Below, piece after piece: positions 43,155-52,313 of a stretch of DNA of 64,000 nucleotides. Position 1 is the first letter of the stretch. Each line of letters opens with the position of its first letter. The stretch is taken from positions 72,437 through 136,436 of the forward strand of contig CBFIDA010000002.1 in NCBI GenBank assembly GCA_965661085.1, read 5' to 3'. Source of the DNA: CBFIDA01 sp965661085 (lineage in GTDB: Bacteria > Pseudomonadota > Gammaproteobacteria > Comchoanobacterales > Comchoanobacteraceae). The notes beneath the pieces were generated by a model that did not search any database, was not told the DNA's origin, and worked only from the letters and a program-made list of their open reading frames with translations. Both the position numbers and the translations under genes were made by a program.

Positions 43155-43172
43155 GAATGCATCCTGAGTTGA

Positions 43173-44195
43173 TTATAGAATGAGTATGGCATCACCATAG
43201 CTGTAAAAGCGAAAGTCATGGTCAATGGCAAAACGATACGCCTCGTGCATGAAGGTGTGGCCCATCCATGCACTGATCATCATGAGCAGCGTTGATTTGG
43301 GGAGATGGAAATTGGTGATGATCCCATCAATGCCTTTAAATGTGTAGCCTGGTCGAATGAAAAGTTGACTCTCACCTTGGTCTGCTTGCCAACATCCGTA
43401 TTTGTTCAACATGGTTTCAATGGTGCGGACAACCGTGGTGCCCACAGCAATGATCCGTCCCCCCTGTGCGTGGCAATGGTGTACGGCGTTCACACAGTCT
43501 TGAGGGATGTGGTAGGACTCTTGGTGCATGATGTGTGCATCGATTTCATCGGTTTGCACGGGTTGAAACGTCCCTGCACCCACATGCAGCGTGATGTGTG
43601 TGGTCTGAATGCCTTGAGCGCTCAATGTTTGAAGGAGATCGGGCGTGAAGTGTAAACCTGCTGTGGGTGCGGCCACCGCACCAAGGTGTTTGGCATAGAC
43701 GGTTTGGTAGCGCTTTTGATCTGCCGTGTCGGTCGCTCGATTAAAGTAAGGTGGGATTGGTAAGACGCCAAGGGTGTCCATGACCGTCATGACGGGTTTT
43801 GAAAAATCAAGGATCACTTGGCCGTCGACTTTACTGACCAATGTGGCATGCACATCGTGTCCAAATAAGATGGAACTGCCAGGCTGCATCCTCTTACTGC
43901 CGCGCATCAGACATGCAGCACGATGTGTGTCCAAGATGCGTTCAATCAGTATTTCAATTTTACCACCGGATGGCTTATGGCCAAAACATCGTGCTTGCAT
44001 GACACGCGTGTTGTTCATGATCAAAAGGTCACCTGGTTTCAAGAAATCTTGCAAATTTTTAAACGTATGTGGTACCAAGGTTTGGTTGTGCCGGGTTGCA
44101 ACCAGCAAGCGACTGTCGCCACGTTCTGGCGAAGGGTGCCGTGCGATCAAATGGTCAGGCAGTTCAAATGTAAAGTCTTCAAGCTTCATAAGCAT
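43173..44195 (-). CDS. queA: S-adenosylmethionine:tRNA ribosyltransferase-isomerase
   Basis: Makes epoxyqueuosine in tRNA. 340 residues. FELPDHLIARHPSPERGDSRLL, FLKPGDLLIMNNTRVMQAR, AAPTAGLHFTPDLL, LHVGAGTFQPV and the C-terminal FHLPKSTLLMMISA are family landmarks. Two close ATG codons (44195 and 44189) are possible and neither has a strong ribosome site. First gene of queA-tgt-secD-secF. Confidence 0.96.
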   Translation of the reverse strand: MLMKLEDFTFELPDHLIARHPSPERGDSRLLVATRHNQTLVPHTFKNLQDFLKPGDLLIMNNTRVMQARCFGHKPSGGKIEILIERILDTHRAACLMRGSKRMQPGSSILFGHDVHATLVSKVDGQVILDFSKPVMTVMDTLGVLPIPPYFNRATDTADQKRYQTVYAKHLGAVAAPTAGLHFTPDLLQTLSAQGIQTTHITLHVGAGTFQPVQTDEIDAHIMHQESYHIPQDCVNAVHHCHAQGGRIIAVGTTVVRTIETMLNKYGCWQADQGESQLFIRPGYTFKGIDGIITNFHLPKSTLLMMISAWMGHTFMHEAYRFAIDHDFRFYSYGDAILIL

Positions 44196-44307
44196 CAGAT
44201 GAAAACAGGAATATTACAGCAGAGTTTGAAGCATGGCAAAACTTTTAAGTTTGCCGTATTTCTCAGCTGAATGCGTGTGCTGCCAAGCGTCTCATTGAGG
44301 GAATGGA

Positions 44308-44335
44308 TTGAAAAAAAAAACGAATGGCTTATACT
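44308..44335 (+). promoter_or_regulatory. Promoter of the methyltransferase-TPR gene
   Basis: TTGAAA (44308-44313), 16-base spacer that includes an A-tract, TATACT (44330-44335). Confidence 0.65.
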
Positions 44336-44403
44336 TCACATTGAGGCGTCTGTTCAAAATCAATTTTGTCAGCATGACACATCGTCAAATTAAGGATTCA
44401 ACC

Positions 44404-45978
44404 ATGGTGTTTAAGAGAAAGGTCAAACTGGAAAAAGGCAAACGTTTTTCAGAGTCGGTGTTGTGGCAATATCAAATGGATTACTTTACCAAAGAAGGTG
44501 TCAACGCATGGGTGGGGCAGGTGCCATACTACATCACCAGCAATTTACATATTGCTGAAACCTACGCCCTAAACATCATGAATTATTACCGCGATTTGAT
44601 TCGTATGGGCAAACAACATGTCGGTCAACCACTTTACATCATCGAGTTGGGCACCGGTTCAGGCAAGTTCAGCTTTTACATCCTCAAGCGGCTTGAAGCA
44701 TTGCGTGATCGCTTCTTGCCTCCAGAAGCCAAGTTCTGCTACATCATGTCCGATTTCACTGAAAGCAACATTGCTTTTTGGCAAAAACAACCACAGCTTC
44801 GGTCTTACGTTGAGCGTGGGGTCTTAGATTTTGCACAATTCAACATGATCACCGACGACCATATCCAATTGACGGAGTCTGGACGATCGCTAGAAAAAGG
44901 AGATTTCCCCAATGGACTGATGGTCCTGGGCAACTACATCTTTGATACCGTGCCTCACGATGCTTTTTATGTCAAAGACCACAAACTTTTTGAAAGCCGA
45001 TGTTTTGTCCAAACCAACAAAAACAATTTGGACAACATGCAGCCCAAAGACCTCAGTGAGCTTGATGTGAGTTTCAAACATCAGGCCATGAGCAAAGCTT
45101 ATGACGATTACAATGCACCATTGTGCAAGGTGGTTGACCATTATGCCAAAAACATCAAAGAAGGCAGTTTTTTGATTCCTGTCACAGGATTGCGTACTTT
45201 AGACAATTTGAATGCGTTGGCCGAACACAAAACGTTGGTTCTGACCTCTGACAAAGGCTATTCATCTTTTGCTGAAATTGAAGGTCGACAAGATCCCTCG
45301 GTGGTTTTTCATGGCAGCTTCTCCATGATGGTCAACTTTCATGCCATGGCGATGTACAATGAATTTGCTGGCGGTGAAAGTTACGTGCCGCCATGCTTGC
45401 CAGGGCTGCGTTCCATTGCCATGCTGAATGGTTTTAAGTTGGATGAGATGCCTGGCCTGAAAGCGTCCTTGGACGAAACGTTTGGTTTGTTCAGTCCAGC
45501 CCAGTATTTCAATTTGCACCGTTATCTGCGAAGAGACCCGATTGAGATTGGTCTTGAAGAAGCCATCAGCTACTTGACCATCAACAAATGGGATCCTTAT
45601 GTGTTCAGGTTGTTGATCAATCGTCTCAGCAAAACCATCACAGATTTCCCAGATGAGCAGCTTGAAGTCTTGGATGAGGGTATGCAGCACATCGATGCCA
45701 ACTTTTATCAAATGCCAAACGACGAAGATGTAAAGTTTGACATTGGTTATTATTTCCATGTTCGACGTCAATACGACAAAGCCATCGATTATTACAATGC
45801 ATCAATTCGCCTGTTTGGTGAAAAATACGCCACTTTTTACAATTTGGGCGTGTGTTACTTTGAAACGTCACAATTTGATGCATCTATGCAGGCCTTCCAA
45901 AAAGCACTGTTGCTTGATCCCGATCAACGTGAAGCCAAGAAGTGGCTTGATCGAGCACGCATGGCAGGTAGGGTTTGA
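44404..45978 (+). CDS. SAM-dependent methyltransferase fused to TPR repeats
   Basis: 524 residues from the ATG at 44404, which has AAGGA before it and a clear promoter 70 bases upstream. Residues about 65-330 look like a class I methyltransferase of the MidA/NDUFAF7-like type: YIIELGTGSGKFSFYIL is motif I and CYIMSDFTESNI the following acidic strand. The C-terminal 130 residues contain TPR units (FDIGYYFHVRRQYDKAIDYY, FYNLGVCYFETSQFDASMQA). Substrate unknown. It stands alone between divergent queA and tRNA-Leu. The methyltransferase call rests mainly on motif I and overall layout. Confidence 0.72.
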   Translation: MVFKRKVKLEKGKRFSESVLWQYQMDYFTKEGVNAWVGQVPYYITSNLHIAETYALNIMNYYRDLIRMGKQHVGQPLYIIELGTGSGKFSFYILKRLEALRDRFLPPEAKFCYIMSDFTESNIAFWQKQPQLRSYVERGVLDFAQFNMITDDHIQLTESGRSLEKGDFPNGLMVLGNYIFDTVPHDAFYVKDHKLFESRCFVQTNKNNLDNMQPKDLSELDVSFKHQAMSKAYDDYNAPLCKVVDHYAKNIKEGSFLIPVTGLRTLDNLNALAEHKTLVLTSDKGYSSFAEIEGRQDPSVVFHGSFSMMVNFHAMAMYNEFAGGESYVPPCLPGLRSIAMLNGFKLDEMPGLKASLDETFGLFSPAQYFNLHRYLRRDPIEIGLEEAISYLTINKWDPYVFRLLINRLSKTITDFPDEQLEVLDEGMQHIDANFYQMPNDEDVKFDIGYYFHVRRQYDKAIDYYNASIRLFGEKYATFYNLGVCYFETSQFDASMQAFQKALLLDPDQREAKKWLDRARMAGRV

Positions 45979-46078
45979 GTGCTTGCCTGAGGCGCGTGTA
46001 TGGTTGTAGCAGATTTCATGTGGCATGTCTTGTGTGCACCGTCTCTGATGGTTGTTGGATGAATTTTTTAGAAGGGTG

Positions 46079-46108
46079 TTGATTTCTCAAACGAATCCAT
46101 GCTAAGAT
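46079..46108 (+). promoter_or_regulatory. Promoter of tRNA-Leu
   Basis: TTGATT (46079-46084), 18-base spacer, TAAGAT (46103-46108), ten bases before the tRNA. Confidence 0.55.
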
Positions 46109-46117
46109 CTCATCCAT

Positions 46118-46201
46118 GCCGGGGTGGCGAAATTGGTAGACGCGCTAGATTCAAAATCTGGTGGTGGTAACACCGTGTCGGTTCGAGTCCGACCCTCGGT
46201 A
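46118..46201 (+). tRNA. tRNA-Leu (anticodon CAA)
   Basis: Class II tRNA of 84 bases. The acceptor stem GCCGGGG pairs with CCTCGGT. The anticodon stem CTAGA/TCTGG holds loop TTCAAAA (anticodon CAA, codon TTG). A long variable arm with TGGTGGTAACACCG and the T arm GTCGG-TTCGAGT-CCGAC complete it. CCA is not encoded after the discriminator A. Confidence 0.96.
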
Positions 46202-46213
46202 CATGATTGATTT

Positions 46214-46239
46214 CAAGCTCAATCCTAGATTTGAGCTTG
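46214..46239 (+). terminator. Hairpin after tRNA-Leu
   Basis: Perfect 9-base stem CAAGCTCAA / TTGAGCTTG with an 8-base loop, 12 bases past the tRNA; no U-tract follows. Confidence 0.55.
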
Positions 46240-46416
46240 TCACACATGCACTGTCTTGGCATGCTCCAAACAATTCCCATATGTGATGCCTGTATCCCCT
46301 AAACTTCGTCTGCGTGCACGCATGCTGTATTCATGCATGTTGCACGTACCGTGTTTTTACCGTTTATTTTATCGGCCACAGTCGTGCTAACTTGGATGTC
46401 AACCAAGGAGGCACCA

Positions 46417-48915
46417 ATGCAACAATCATGGGCGGATATAGAAAAGCACATCATGGACACTTCAATACAACGGTGGTATGTCAGGAAATTGCTTCACGTT
46501 GTTCAGAACTTACAAACTTCAATGCCGGCAGCGCATGTCTCATCATTGTTTTGGGTGTACGCACAACGTTGGTTCAAAGTCGTAGGCTTGTTTCTCATGC
46601 ACCATCTGCCCAATGCGCGGTTGAAGCATGACACATGCTCGCCTGATAAGCCACATGAGACAGATGTCTTCAAGTTGGCACAACGTTTTTTGATGCTGGG
46701 TAGGCGCCTACCATGGCTGACCATTGGGCAGTTGCCAACTTATGCTGTCATTCAGCAAGCAATGTGGCGACACAACGGTATGGTGCCATGGCATCATGAC
46801 GCGAAAGCGCCAGTCTCATTCAGCCGAAATGTTTTTGGTGCAATAAGACTCAAGTGGCGGTCGTTGGGCGTGTTTTCACAGCCGCATCGCGACACAGTTT
46901 TCCCATGGTTGTTTCGTGGGCATCATGCACGTCATTCATGGTCGCATCGTGGTTTGCAATGGCAGCAATTGTTGTGTCATCCAATTTTGGTATTGCAGCA
47001 TCGTCATGCGCGTGTGTGGACGACCGAAATGTACATGCATTTGGCGCATTGGTTGCAGTTGTGGCGTACAGAACAACAGTGGCTCCAAGATCAACGGTCT
47101 TTTTTATGGACATGGTGGAGTCGTCATACCCAAAAAATGTTGGGTCATGCCATGTTGTTCAATCAACAGCAGATGCAAGACATGCTCAAATGCATTTTGC
47201 CCATGATGGCATCAGATGGGATGTTTGATGCGCACAGACATTTGTGGGTGACGCCATTCAAACAGTGTGTGCCGTTCATGAATGTTGCCACTCAAAAAAT
47301 GAAACAGTTTCACCGTATTCAAGCATGCACAGCAAAAAAGGAACATGGTGTGTCGTCAGAAGTCATTTCTGATGAAAAAAAGCATGCCGAGATCGCACGC
47401 ATTCGACAGATGGAATCAAACAGATCAAAAAGCACCTCATGGATGCCAAAAAAAGAGCAGGGACAGTCCGTTCAGGCCCAACATGAACGATGTGTGGCGT
47501 CATCACATCGATACAAATACATTATGACATGTTTGTCATTGATCCATGCATCAAAAAAACACCATATGCATCAACTTGGCAGCAAATCTTTGGGGGGTGT
47601 TATCGAGGCCTTGGGTGCATTCATGCGACCAAACACCTTACCCACCAAAAGTTCATGTGCGTTGATACTGCGTGTCATACAACAAGGCCAAAAAACCATA
47701 CCAAGGTCATCCTGGCAAGGCATCCAAGCATACATACAACGTTGCATGCTGGAGGATGCACCATGGCATAGCCGTCACCAATGGGTTGCAGATCATGTGC
47801 TGTCCGCACAGAATGCCAAGGCTTATTTTCAAAAGCACTGGCAGGCATGGCTGGCCTTGCCCAATGATGCAGGTCATACGTCTGCCATAGATCATGGTGT
47901 CGTACATCATGGTTTCTATCATCAGTTGGTGCCATGGCGTTATGGCACGCTTGCCGCCCGCAAACACATCATCATGGAGAAAGTTGAACCATCAACACCC
48001 CGTTGGTGGCAAAAATGTTGGCAGAGGTTGACAAGTTCGTGTTGCCCAAAAAAAACACCCATGAAAGCGCCGCTATCTCAGGACATGGATTGGTTCTTAG
48101 ATCGTATGGCAAGGATCAATGTGCGTGGTGAACATGCCTTTATGAATACGGTTGCTGATCATTGGCTCTGCCCAATACAGCACGAAGCAACATGTCACCA
48201 ACGGGTGGCCACCTGGCTCGTTTGGCGTCAGTTGTTCGATGCAGTGAAGAAAAAACAGCTGTTGTGCCACATCAATAGGGTATCGCCCATCATGCGCCGT
48301 CTATTATGGGTGTATACAAAGACCAAAGGATTTCAGTCTGAGCCAAAGCTGCAACAGTATTTTATTGGCATGCTTGAAATTGTGATTGAGATGATGTGTG
48401 TTGCGGTGCTCAAAAAGATCAGCACACATCGGCGCATCATGCCTTACCGTCAAGTCTCCATATGGGTGGGCAGGATTTGTAAGGTTTTACCCAAGCCGAT
48501 TTTGCGGCGTTTAAAACAGCATGTTTCTGATTTGTTGGCTGTGCCTGCATTGTTGGCTTTTGACCTCAAAACATTCAAAAAGCGTTTGGCTTGTTTAAAA
48601 TATTGCAGACATGTCTCCAATATGGAAAGTGTCGTTGATCGTCGCTTGGTCTTTATTTTGAGACACCCATATTTCTCAAAGATCGCCAGTTCCATACGCA
48701 CAGAGTTGTTGGCCATTGCGCAACACTGTCCCCCAGCACAACGTCGACTGTTTGAAACATGTGCAAACCTGCCTTCTGCAAAACACCCGCTTTTGCCAAA
48801 TATGACTTTGTTGCAACATTTTGCATCAAGAAAAGACCACATGCCGTTGATCGATTTGAGCGATGTGGTCCATCAAAAAACCATCTTAACCACAAACAAC
48901 ACAAACACAATTTGA
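46417..48915 (+). CDS. Large protein of unknown function (first gene of a two-gene unit)
   Basis: 832 residues from the ATG at 46417, which is preceded by a near-perfect AAGGAGG. The frame is open further upstream, but without a ribosome site. The protein is very rich in Trp, His, Gln and Met, strongly basic, and predicted by eye to be almost entirely helical with no signal peptide or clear membrane helix. A charged linker (about residues 315-370) separates two halves. The C-terminal part includes RRLKQHVSDLLAVPALLAFD and repeated Leu/Lys helices. I recognise no family or catalytic motif. It may be a secreted effector, a structural protein or a phage-like remnant; none of these is shown. The next gene starts nine bases after its stop. 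Confidence 0.75.
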   Translation: MQQSWADIEKHIMDTSIQRWYVRKLLHVVQNLQTSMPAAHVSSLFWVYAQRWFKVVGLFLMHHLPNARLKHDTCSPDKPHETDVFKLAQRFLMLGRRLPWLTIGQLPTYAVIQQAMWRHNGMVPWHHDAKAPVSFSRNVFGAIRLKWRSLGVFSQPHRDTVFPWLFRGHHARHSWSHRGLQWQQLLCHPILVLQHRHARVWTTEMYMHLAHWLQLWRTEQQWLQDQRSFLWTWWSRHTQKMLGHAMLFNQQQMQDMLKCILPMMASDGMFDAHRHLWVTPFKQCVPFMNVATQKMKQFHRIQACTAKKEHGVSSEVISDEKKHAEIARIRQMESNRSKSTSWMPKKEQGQSVQAQHERCVASSHRYKYIMTCLSLIHASKKHHMHQLGSKSLGGVIEALGAFMRPNTLPTKSSCALILRVIQQGQKTIPRSSWQGIQAYIQRCMLEDAPWHSRHQWVADHVLSAQNAKAYFQKHWQAWLALPNDAGHTSAIDHGVVHHGFYHQLVPWRYGTLAARKHIIMEKVEPSTPRWWQKCWQRLTSSCCPKKTPMKAPLSQDMDWFLDRMARINVRGEHAFMNTVADHWLCPIQHEATCHQRVATWLVWRQLFDAVKKKQLLCHINRVSPIMRRLLWVYTKTKGFQSEPKLQQYFIGMLEIVIEMMCVAVLKKISTHRRIMPYRQVSIWVGRICKVLPKPILRRLKQHVSDLLAVPALLAFDLKTFKKRLACLKYCRHVSNMESVVDRRLVFILRHPYFSKIASSIRTELLAIAQHCPPAQRRLFETCANLPSAKHPLLPNMTLLQHFASRKDHMPLIDLSDVVHQKTILTTNNTNTI

Positions 48916-48924
48916 GGATTTCAT

Positions 48925-49623
48925 ATGCAAACCAGTGACTTCAGCCCCAGTCATGCCTTAAAAATTGACCTGAATGATGGCCTTCATCGATACGTGAGTG
49001 ATCGCGGAACACAAATACATGAAAAGCGTGAACACGATGTTTTGGTGCTTAAAAACATGATCAAACATGCCGCATCCAAGCCAGTTTTGATGAGTATGGT
49101 GCGGGAACACTTGGCGAAGCTTGCCATGCCTTTGAGTCCATATAAACTTTATTTGTGTTACCGCAATGACAGTAAGTTGCGCAATGGTTTGAATGAGGTT
49201 TTAAAATTTCATAAACAACAGTCGATCATTGATCGGCTAAAGAAAAAAATCAAGGCAGCAGATGAAAGTCAAAAAAGATTGCGGATGGAATATCAACAAA
49301 GTTTAAAAACATTGCAACGCCAGTATCAAACCAAAGCTCAGGCGATGCAAAAAGCATTGCAGGATACGCAGCGTCAATTTCTAGAGTTTATGAACATGGT
49401 CCAGCAGGCCCATGGTTTGCCAGTGCCAAACGTTCAGCAGACTTTGCACGATGCGAAAGGGCAACATCCGCAGGATTTAAAACAACACAGTGTGCCGCAA
49501 TCTCAGACAAGTCACACGCAATTTCAGCCACCTCTACCAGCAATATGTGCCGATGATCACAAGGCTCCATCGCCTCTAAAAGCTTCAATCCAAGGCAATG
49601 AAGAATTGCTGCTGGTGGCGTAG
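48925..49623 (+). CDS. Coiled-coil protein of unknown function (second gene of the unit)
   Basis: 232 residues. An N-terminal soluble region of about 95 residues is followed by a basic coiled coil (about 95-160; IIDRLKKKIKAADESQKRLR and QYQTKAQAMQKALQDTQRQF). A Pro/Gln/His-rich disordered tail ends LLLVA. No known family. GAGG precedes the ATG. Its last 39 bases overlap the convergent degP-like gene. Close spacing suggests it works with the preceding large protein. Confidence 0.72.
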   Translation: MQTSDFSPSHALKIDLNDGLHRYVSDRGTQIHEKREHDVLVLKNMIKHAASKPVLMSMVREHLAKLAMPLSPYKLYLCYRNDSKLRNGLNEVLKFHKQQSIIDRLKKKIKAADESQKRLRMEYQQSLKTLQRQYQTKAQAMQKALQDTQRQFLEFMNMVQQAHGLPVPNVQQTLHDAKGQHPQDLKQHSVPQSQTSHTQFQPPLPAICADDHKAPSPLKASIQGNEELLLVA

Positions 49624-50883
49624 GATGGCCAACAAAATCGGCTTTTTCGTGTCCTGATGGTTCAAACGCTCGATGAAGCCATCTAGGGTTTGCACATCGT
49701 GTTGATCGACAGACAATATGATGTCTCCAACATGCAGTCCACTCAACCAAGGGTGCGTGCCGTGCTCGATGGCATCCACCATCAACCCTTTGACACGTTT
49801 GTTGTTGGCAGTTAAGGCATCCACAGCAGTCAAGCTCATGCCCTCAGTCAGAACACGATGCAAGGTTTCATTGGTTTTTGGTTCGGGTATGTTTTGAAGC
49901 TTGCCAGAGGTATGTTTTAGCGTGTTGTTTCTGAGATATGTGATTTTAATCGGTGTGTTAAAACGTGTCACACCAACCTGGCTGCGCACTTCTGCAGCAT
50001 CTGTGATGGCAAAGTCATTGATGCGCACAATCACGTCAAATGGTTTGAGTCCCAATTTTTCGGCCGTGCTGTTTGGTACAACCTCGGTGATGATGGCGCC
50101 TTGCTTGGACTTGATGCGCAATGCGTCTTGCAACGTCGGTGAAAGATTTTGTGCCATCACACCAAGCACACCACGTTTGACGTTATGATGTTTGATCAGC
50201 TGCTGTACAATGGGTTCGACAATGGATAATGGAATGGCAAATCCAATGCCAACATTGCCTTTGCTGGGAGATAAGATTGCGGTGTTGATGCCAACCAGTT
50301 CACCGCGCTCATTGATGAGCGCACCACCTGAGTTGCCAGGATTGATGGAGGCGTCAATTTGAATGAAGTTTTCTAAGCCTTCGATCCCAATTTGTCGATG
50401 CAAAGCACTGACGATGCCAGATGTCACCGATTGCGACAAGCCAAAAGGGTTACCGATGGCTACAATGCTTTGACCTATGTCGATTTTGTTTTTTGAAAAA
50501 GGCAGGGCTTTGAGATGTTTTGAAGGGATCTTTAAGACAGCCAAATCAGTGGCACGATCAACACCAATCAGATGCGCAATGTATTGGCGTTTGTTGTTGA
50601 GGGTGACAATGATGGTGTTGGCATCATGAACGGCGTGGGCATTGGTGACAACATAGCCTTTTTGGGCATCAATGATGACGCCAGACGCCAAGCCAGAGGT
50701 TTTTTTGGGGGTGTGCCCTCGCCAAAAGGTTTTGCCATGTGTTGAGATGTTGACCACAGCAGGCATCACTTTGGGCAAGAGTGTGGACAGCTGGTCTGAA
50801 GCTTGAGCACAATGCAGGGTCAATAGGCAAGAAAGCATCACCATGATGGTTGTCATGCGTTTCATGTTTGCAGCAATGTTCAT
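49585..50883 (-). CDS. Periplasmic serine protease of the Do/DegP family
   Basis: 432 residues. Signal peptide (about 7-30, ending CAQAS), then the trypsin-like domain with H83 (TNAHAV), D113 (RATDLAVL) and S185 (INPGNSGGALI). Two PDZ domains follow (about 235-330 and 340-430). It degrades or chaperones misfolded envelope proteins. The ATG at 50883 has AAGGAA six bases before it. It could be DegP, DegQ or MucD. An inverted repeat sits immediately downstream of its likely -10 element. Confidence 0.92.
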   Translation of the reverse strand: MNIAANMKRMTTIMVMLSCLLTLHCAQASDQLSTLLPKVMPAVVNISTHGKTFWRGHTPKKTSGLASGVIIDAQKGYVVTNAHAVHDANTIIVTLNNKRQYIAHLIGVDRATDLAVLKIPSKHLKALPFSKNKIDIGQSIVAIGNPFGLSQSVTSGIVSALHRQIGIEGLENFIQIDASINPGNSGGALINERGELVGINTAILSPSKGNVGIGFAIPLSIVEPIVQQLIKHHNVKRGVLGVMAQNLSPTLQDALRIKSKQGAIITEVVPNSTAEKLGLKPFDVIVRINDFAITDAAEVRSQVGVTRFNTPIKITYLRNNTLKHTSGKLQNIPEPKTNETLHRVLTEGMSLTAVDALTANNKRVKGLMVDAIEHGTHPWLSGLHVGDIILSVDQHDVQTLDGFIERLNHQDTKKPILLAILRHQQQFFIALD

Positions 50884-50907
50884 ATGCATTTCCTTATGAA
50901 TTCAATG

Positions 50908-50931
50908 ATCATGTCGTACACATGACATGAT
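50908..50931 (-). promoter_or_regulatory. Inverted repeat at the DegP-like gene promoter
   Basis: ATCATGTC (50908-50915) and GACATGAT (50924-50931) form a perfect 8-base palindrome with an 8-base centre. A minus-strand TATGAT (-10 candidate, 50939-50934) directly precedes it. It could be an operator or a leader hairpin. Confidence 0.45.
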
Positions 50932-51003
50932 TCATCATACTTCGTTTGCAGGTGAGATGATAATGTTTTTTGTGATTGGCGTCACCCATGCATGCCACAA
51001 GAG

Positions 51004-51972
51004 TCAATCCATGTATTGAACTGCTTGATGCAATTGCAATTGTGCATGCAGGTGAGCCATGTCATCGGGCATGGGGGCTTGCCACGACATGGTTTTTTTC
51101 TGGGTGGGATGGTGCAAGGTCAGACGATGGGCATGCAGTGCTTGACGATTCAGTCGTTGCAATGCTGTCATCACTGGTTTGGGTAGGTGCGTGTAGTGTG
51201 AGATGGGTTTGTTGTAGGTTGGGTCCGCACAGACAGGGTGCTGCATGTGCGCCATGTGGACGCGTATCTGGTGCGTGCGACCTGTTTCCAGTTCAACCTC
51301 CAAAAGGGTATTTTGCTGGAACTTTTCTCGTACCGTGTAGTGCGTCACGGCATGTCTGCCTTCATGGCTCACTGCCATGTGCGTGCGTTTGAAAGGATGA
51401 CGTTCAATGCATGTCTCAATGGTGCCACTGCAAAAGACTTGACCATGCACCATGGTCAAGTAGTGTCGTTTGATTTGTCTTGCTTTCAATTGGCGACTGA
51501 GGTCAAGCGCAGCTTCTGGCGTTTTGGCCACAACACAGAGTCCAGTGGTGTTTTTATCCAGACGGTGCACAATGCCGGCACGTGGCACATGCTGAAGCGC
51601 AGGGCAGTGATGCAGCAAACCGTGCGCCAATGTAACTGTGGGAGTGCCAGCACCAGGGTGCATGACCAGATCAGCAGGTTTGTTTAAAATCAAAAGAACA
51701 TCGTCTTCATACACTGGCGTCAATGTCAAAGGCATCGGTTCCCAATGGGTTTTGTCCACGTGCATCGGTTGCAGCGTGACGGTATCGCCTTCTTGAATGC
51801 GGGTTCGGCAGCGAGTGATGGCCATGCCATTGACATGCACACGTTGCTGTTTGATCCAGGTTTGGTGTTGTGCTCTTGAAAACGCTCGAACCGCTTGGGC
51901 CAAAAATTGATCCAAACGCGAGTTGGCATGTGTTGGCGCTACCAACAATGTGATGCTTTCAGGCTGCGACAT
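51004..51972 (-). CDS. rluD: 23S rRNA pseudouridine synthase RluD
   Basis: Forms pseudouridines 1911/1915/1917 in 23S rRNA. 322 residues: N-terminal S4 RNA-binding domain (SRLDQFLAQAV...VHVNG), then the RluA-type catalytic domain with D139 in HRLDKNTTGL and ELETGRTHQIRVHM. ATG at 51972 is used; TTG at 51984 is in frame but extends into non-conserved residues. Divergent from bamD, as in E. coli. Confidence 0.95.
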   Translation of the reverse strand: MSQPESITLLVAPTHANSRLDQFLAQAVRAFSRAQHQTWIKQQRVHVNGMAITRCRTRIQEGDTVTLQPMHVDKTHWEPMPLTLTPVYEDDVLLILNKPADLVMHPGAGTPTVTLAHGLLHHCPALQHVPRAGIVHRLDKNTTGLCVVAKTPEAALDLSRQLKARQIKRHYLTMVHGQVFCSGTIETCIERHPFKRTHMAVSHEGRHAVTHYTVREKFQQNTLLEVELETGRTHQIRVHMAHMQHPVCADPTYNKPISHYTHLPKPVMTALQRLNRQALHAHRLTLHHPTQKKTMSWQAPMPDDMAHLHAQLQLHQAVQYMD

Positions 51973-52313
51973 GCATGGTACCAAAAAAATGACAGTCTAA
52001 CATGGTCGATGACGCTTCGCAACGTAGGCGCCTCATGTAAATGTTTTTTCTTGGTTTTTGGGTCTTTTTGAGTCCTTTTTTGGTTTTGTTCGTTACGCTG
52101 CGAAGCATGAGAGAGAATATGGTGCACACATGCCAGATCAACACAGTGTCATGAAGCTGAAAAGTCCTGTGATCATTTGATTTCATCCATTGAGGTTTTT
52201 TAAAACTGCACATTGTTCATGAGCGCGTGCCTCATGATACAGATCAATTTTGCGCGTGCCTTGGTCATGGTATGAAAGTATGGTACGCTTTTTCTTTTGC
52301 AGTGGAGCATGCG
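51973..52313. other. Divergent rluD-bamD intergenic region with bracketed T-rich tract
   Basis: No gene supported. GCTTCGCA (52014-52021) and TGCGAAGC (52099-52106) form an 8-base inverted repeat around a T-rich stretch with repeated TTTTTGG/CTTTTT blocks (about 52036-52090). On the minus strand this is A-rich. Purpose unknown; possibly promoter UP elements for rluD. Confidence 0.4.

Noticed and set aside
46333..46416. Longer start for the 832-residue unknown protein
   Set aside because: No ribosome site before the earlier start codons, whereas AAGGAGG stands five bases before the ATG at 46417.
46118..49623. Integrated element at tRNA-Leu
   Set aside because: No integrase and no second copy of the tRNA 3' end were seen downstream, so an att site cannot be supported.
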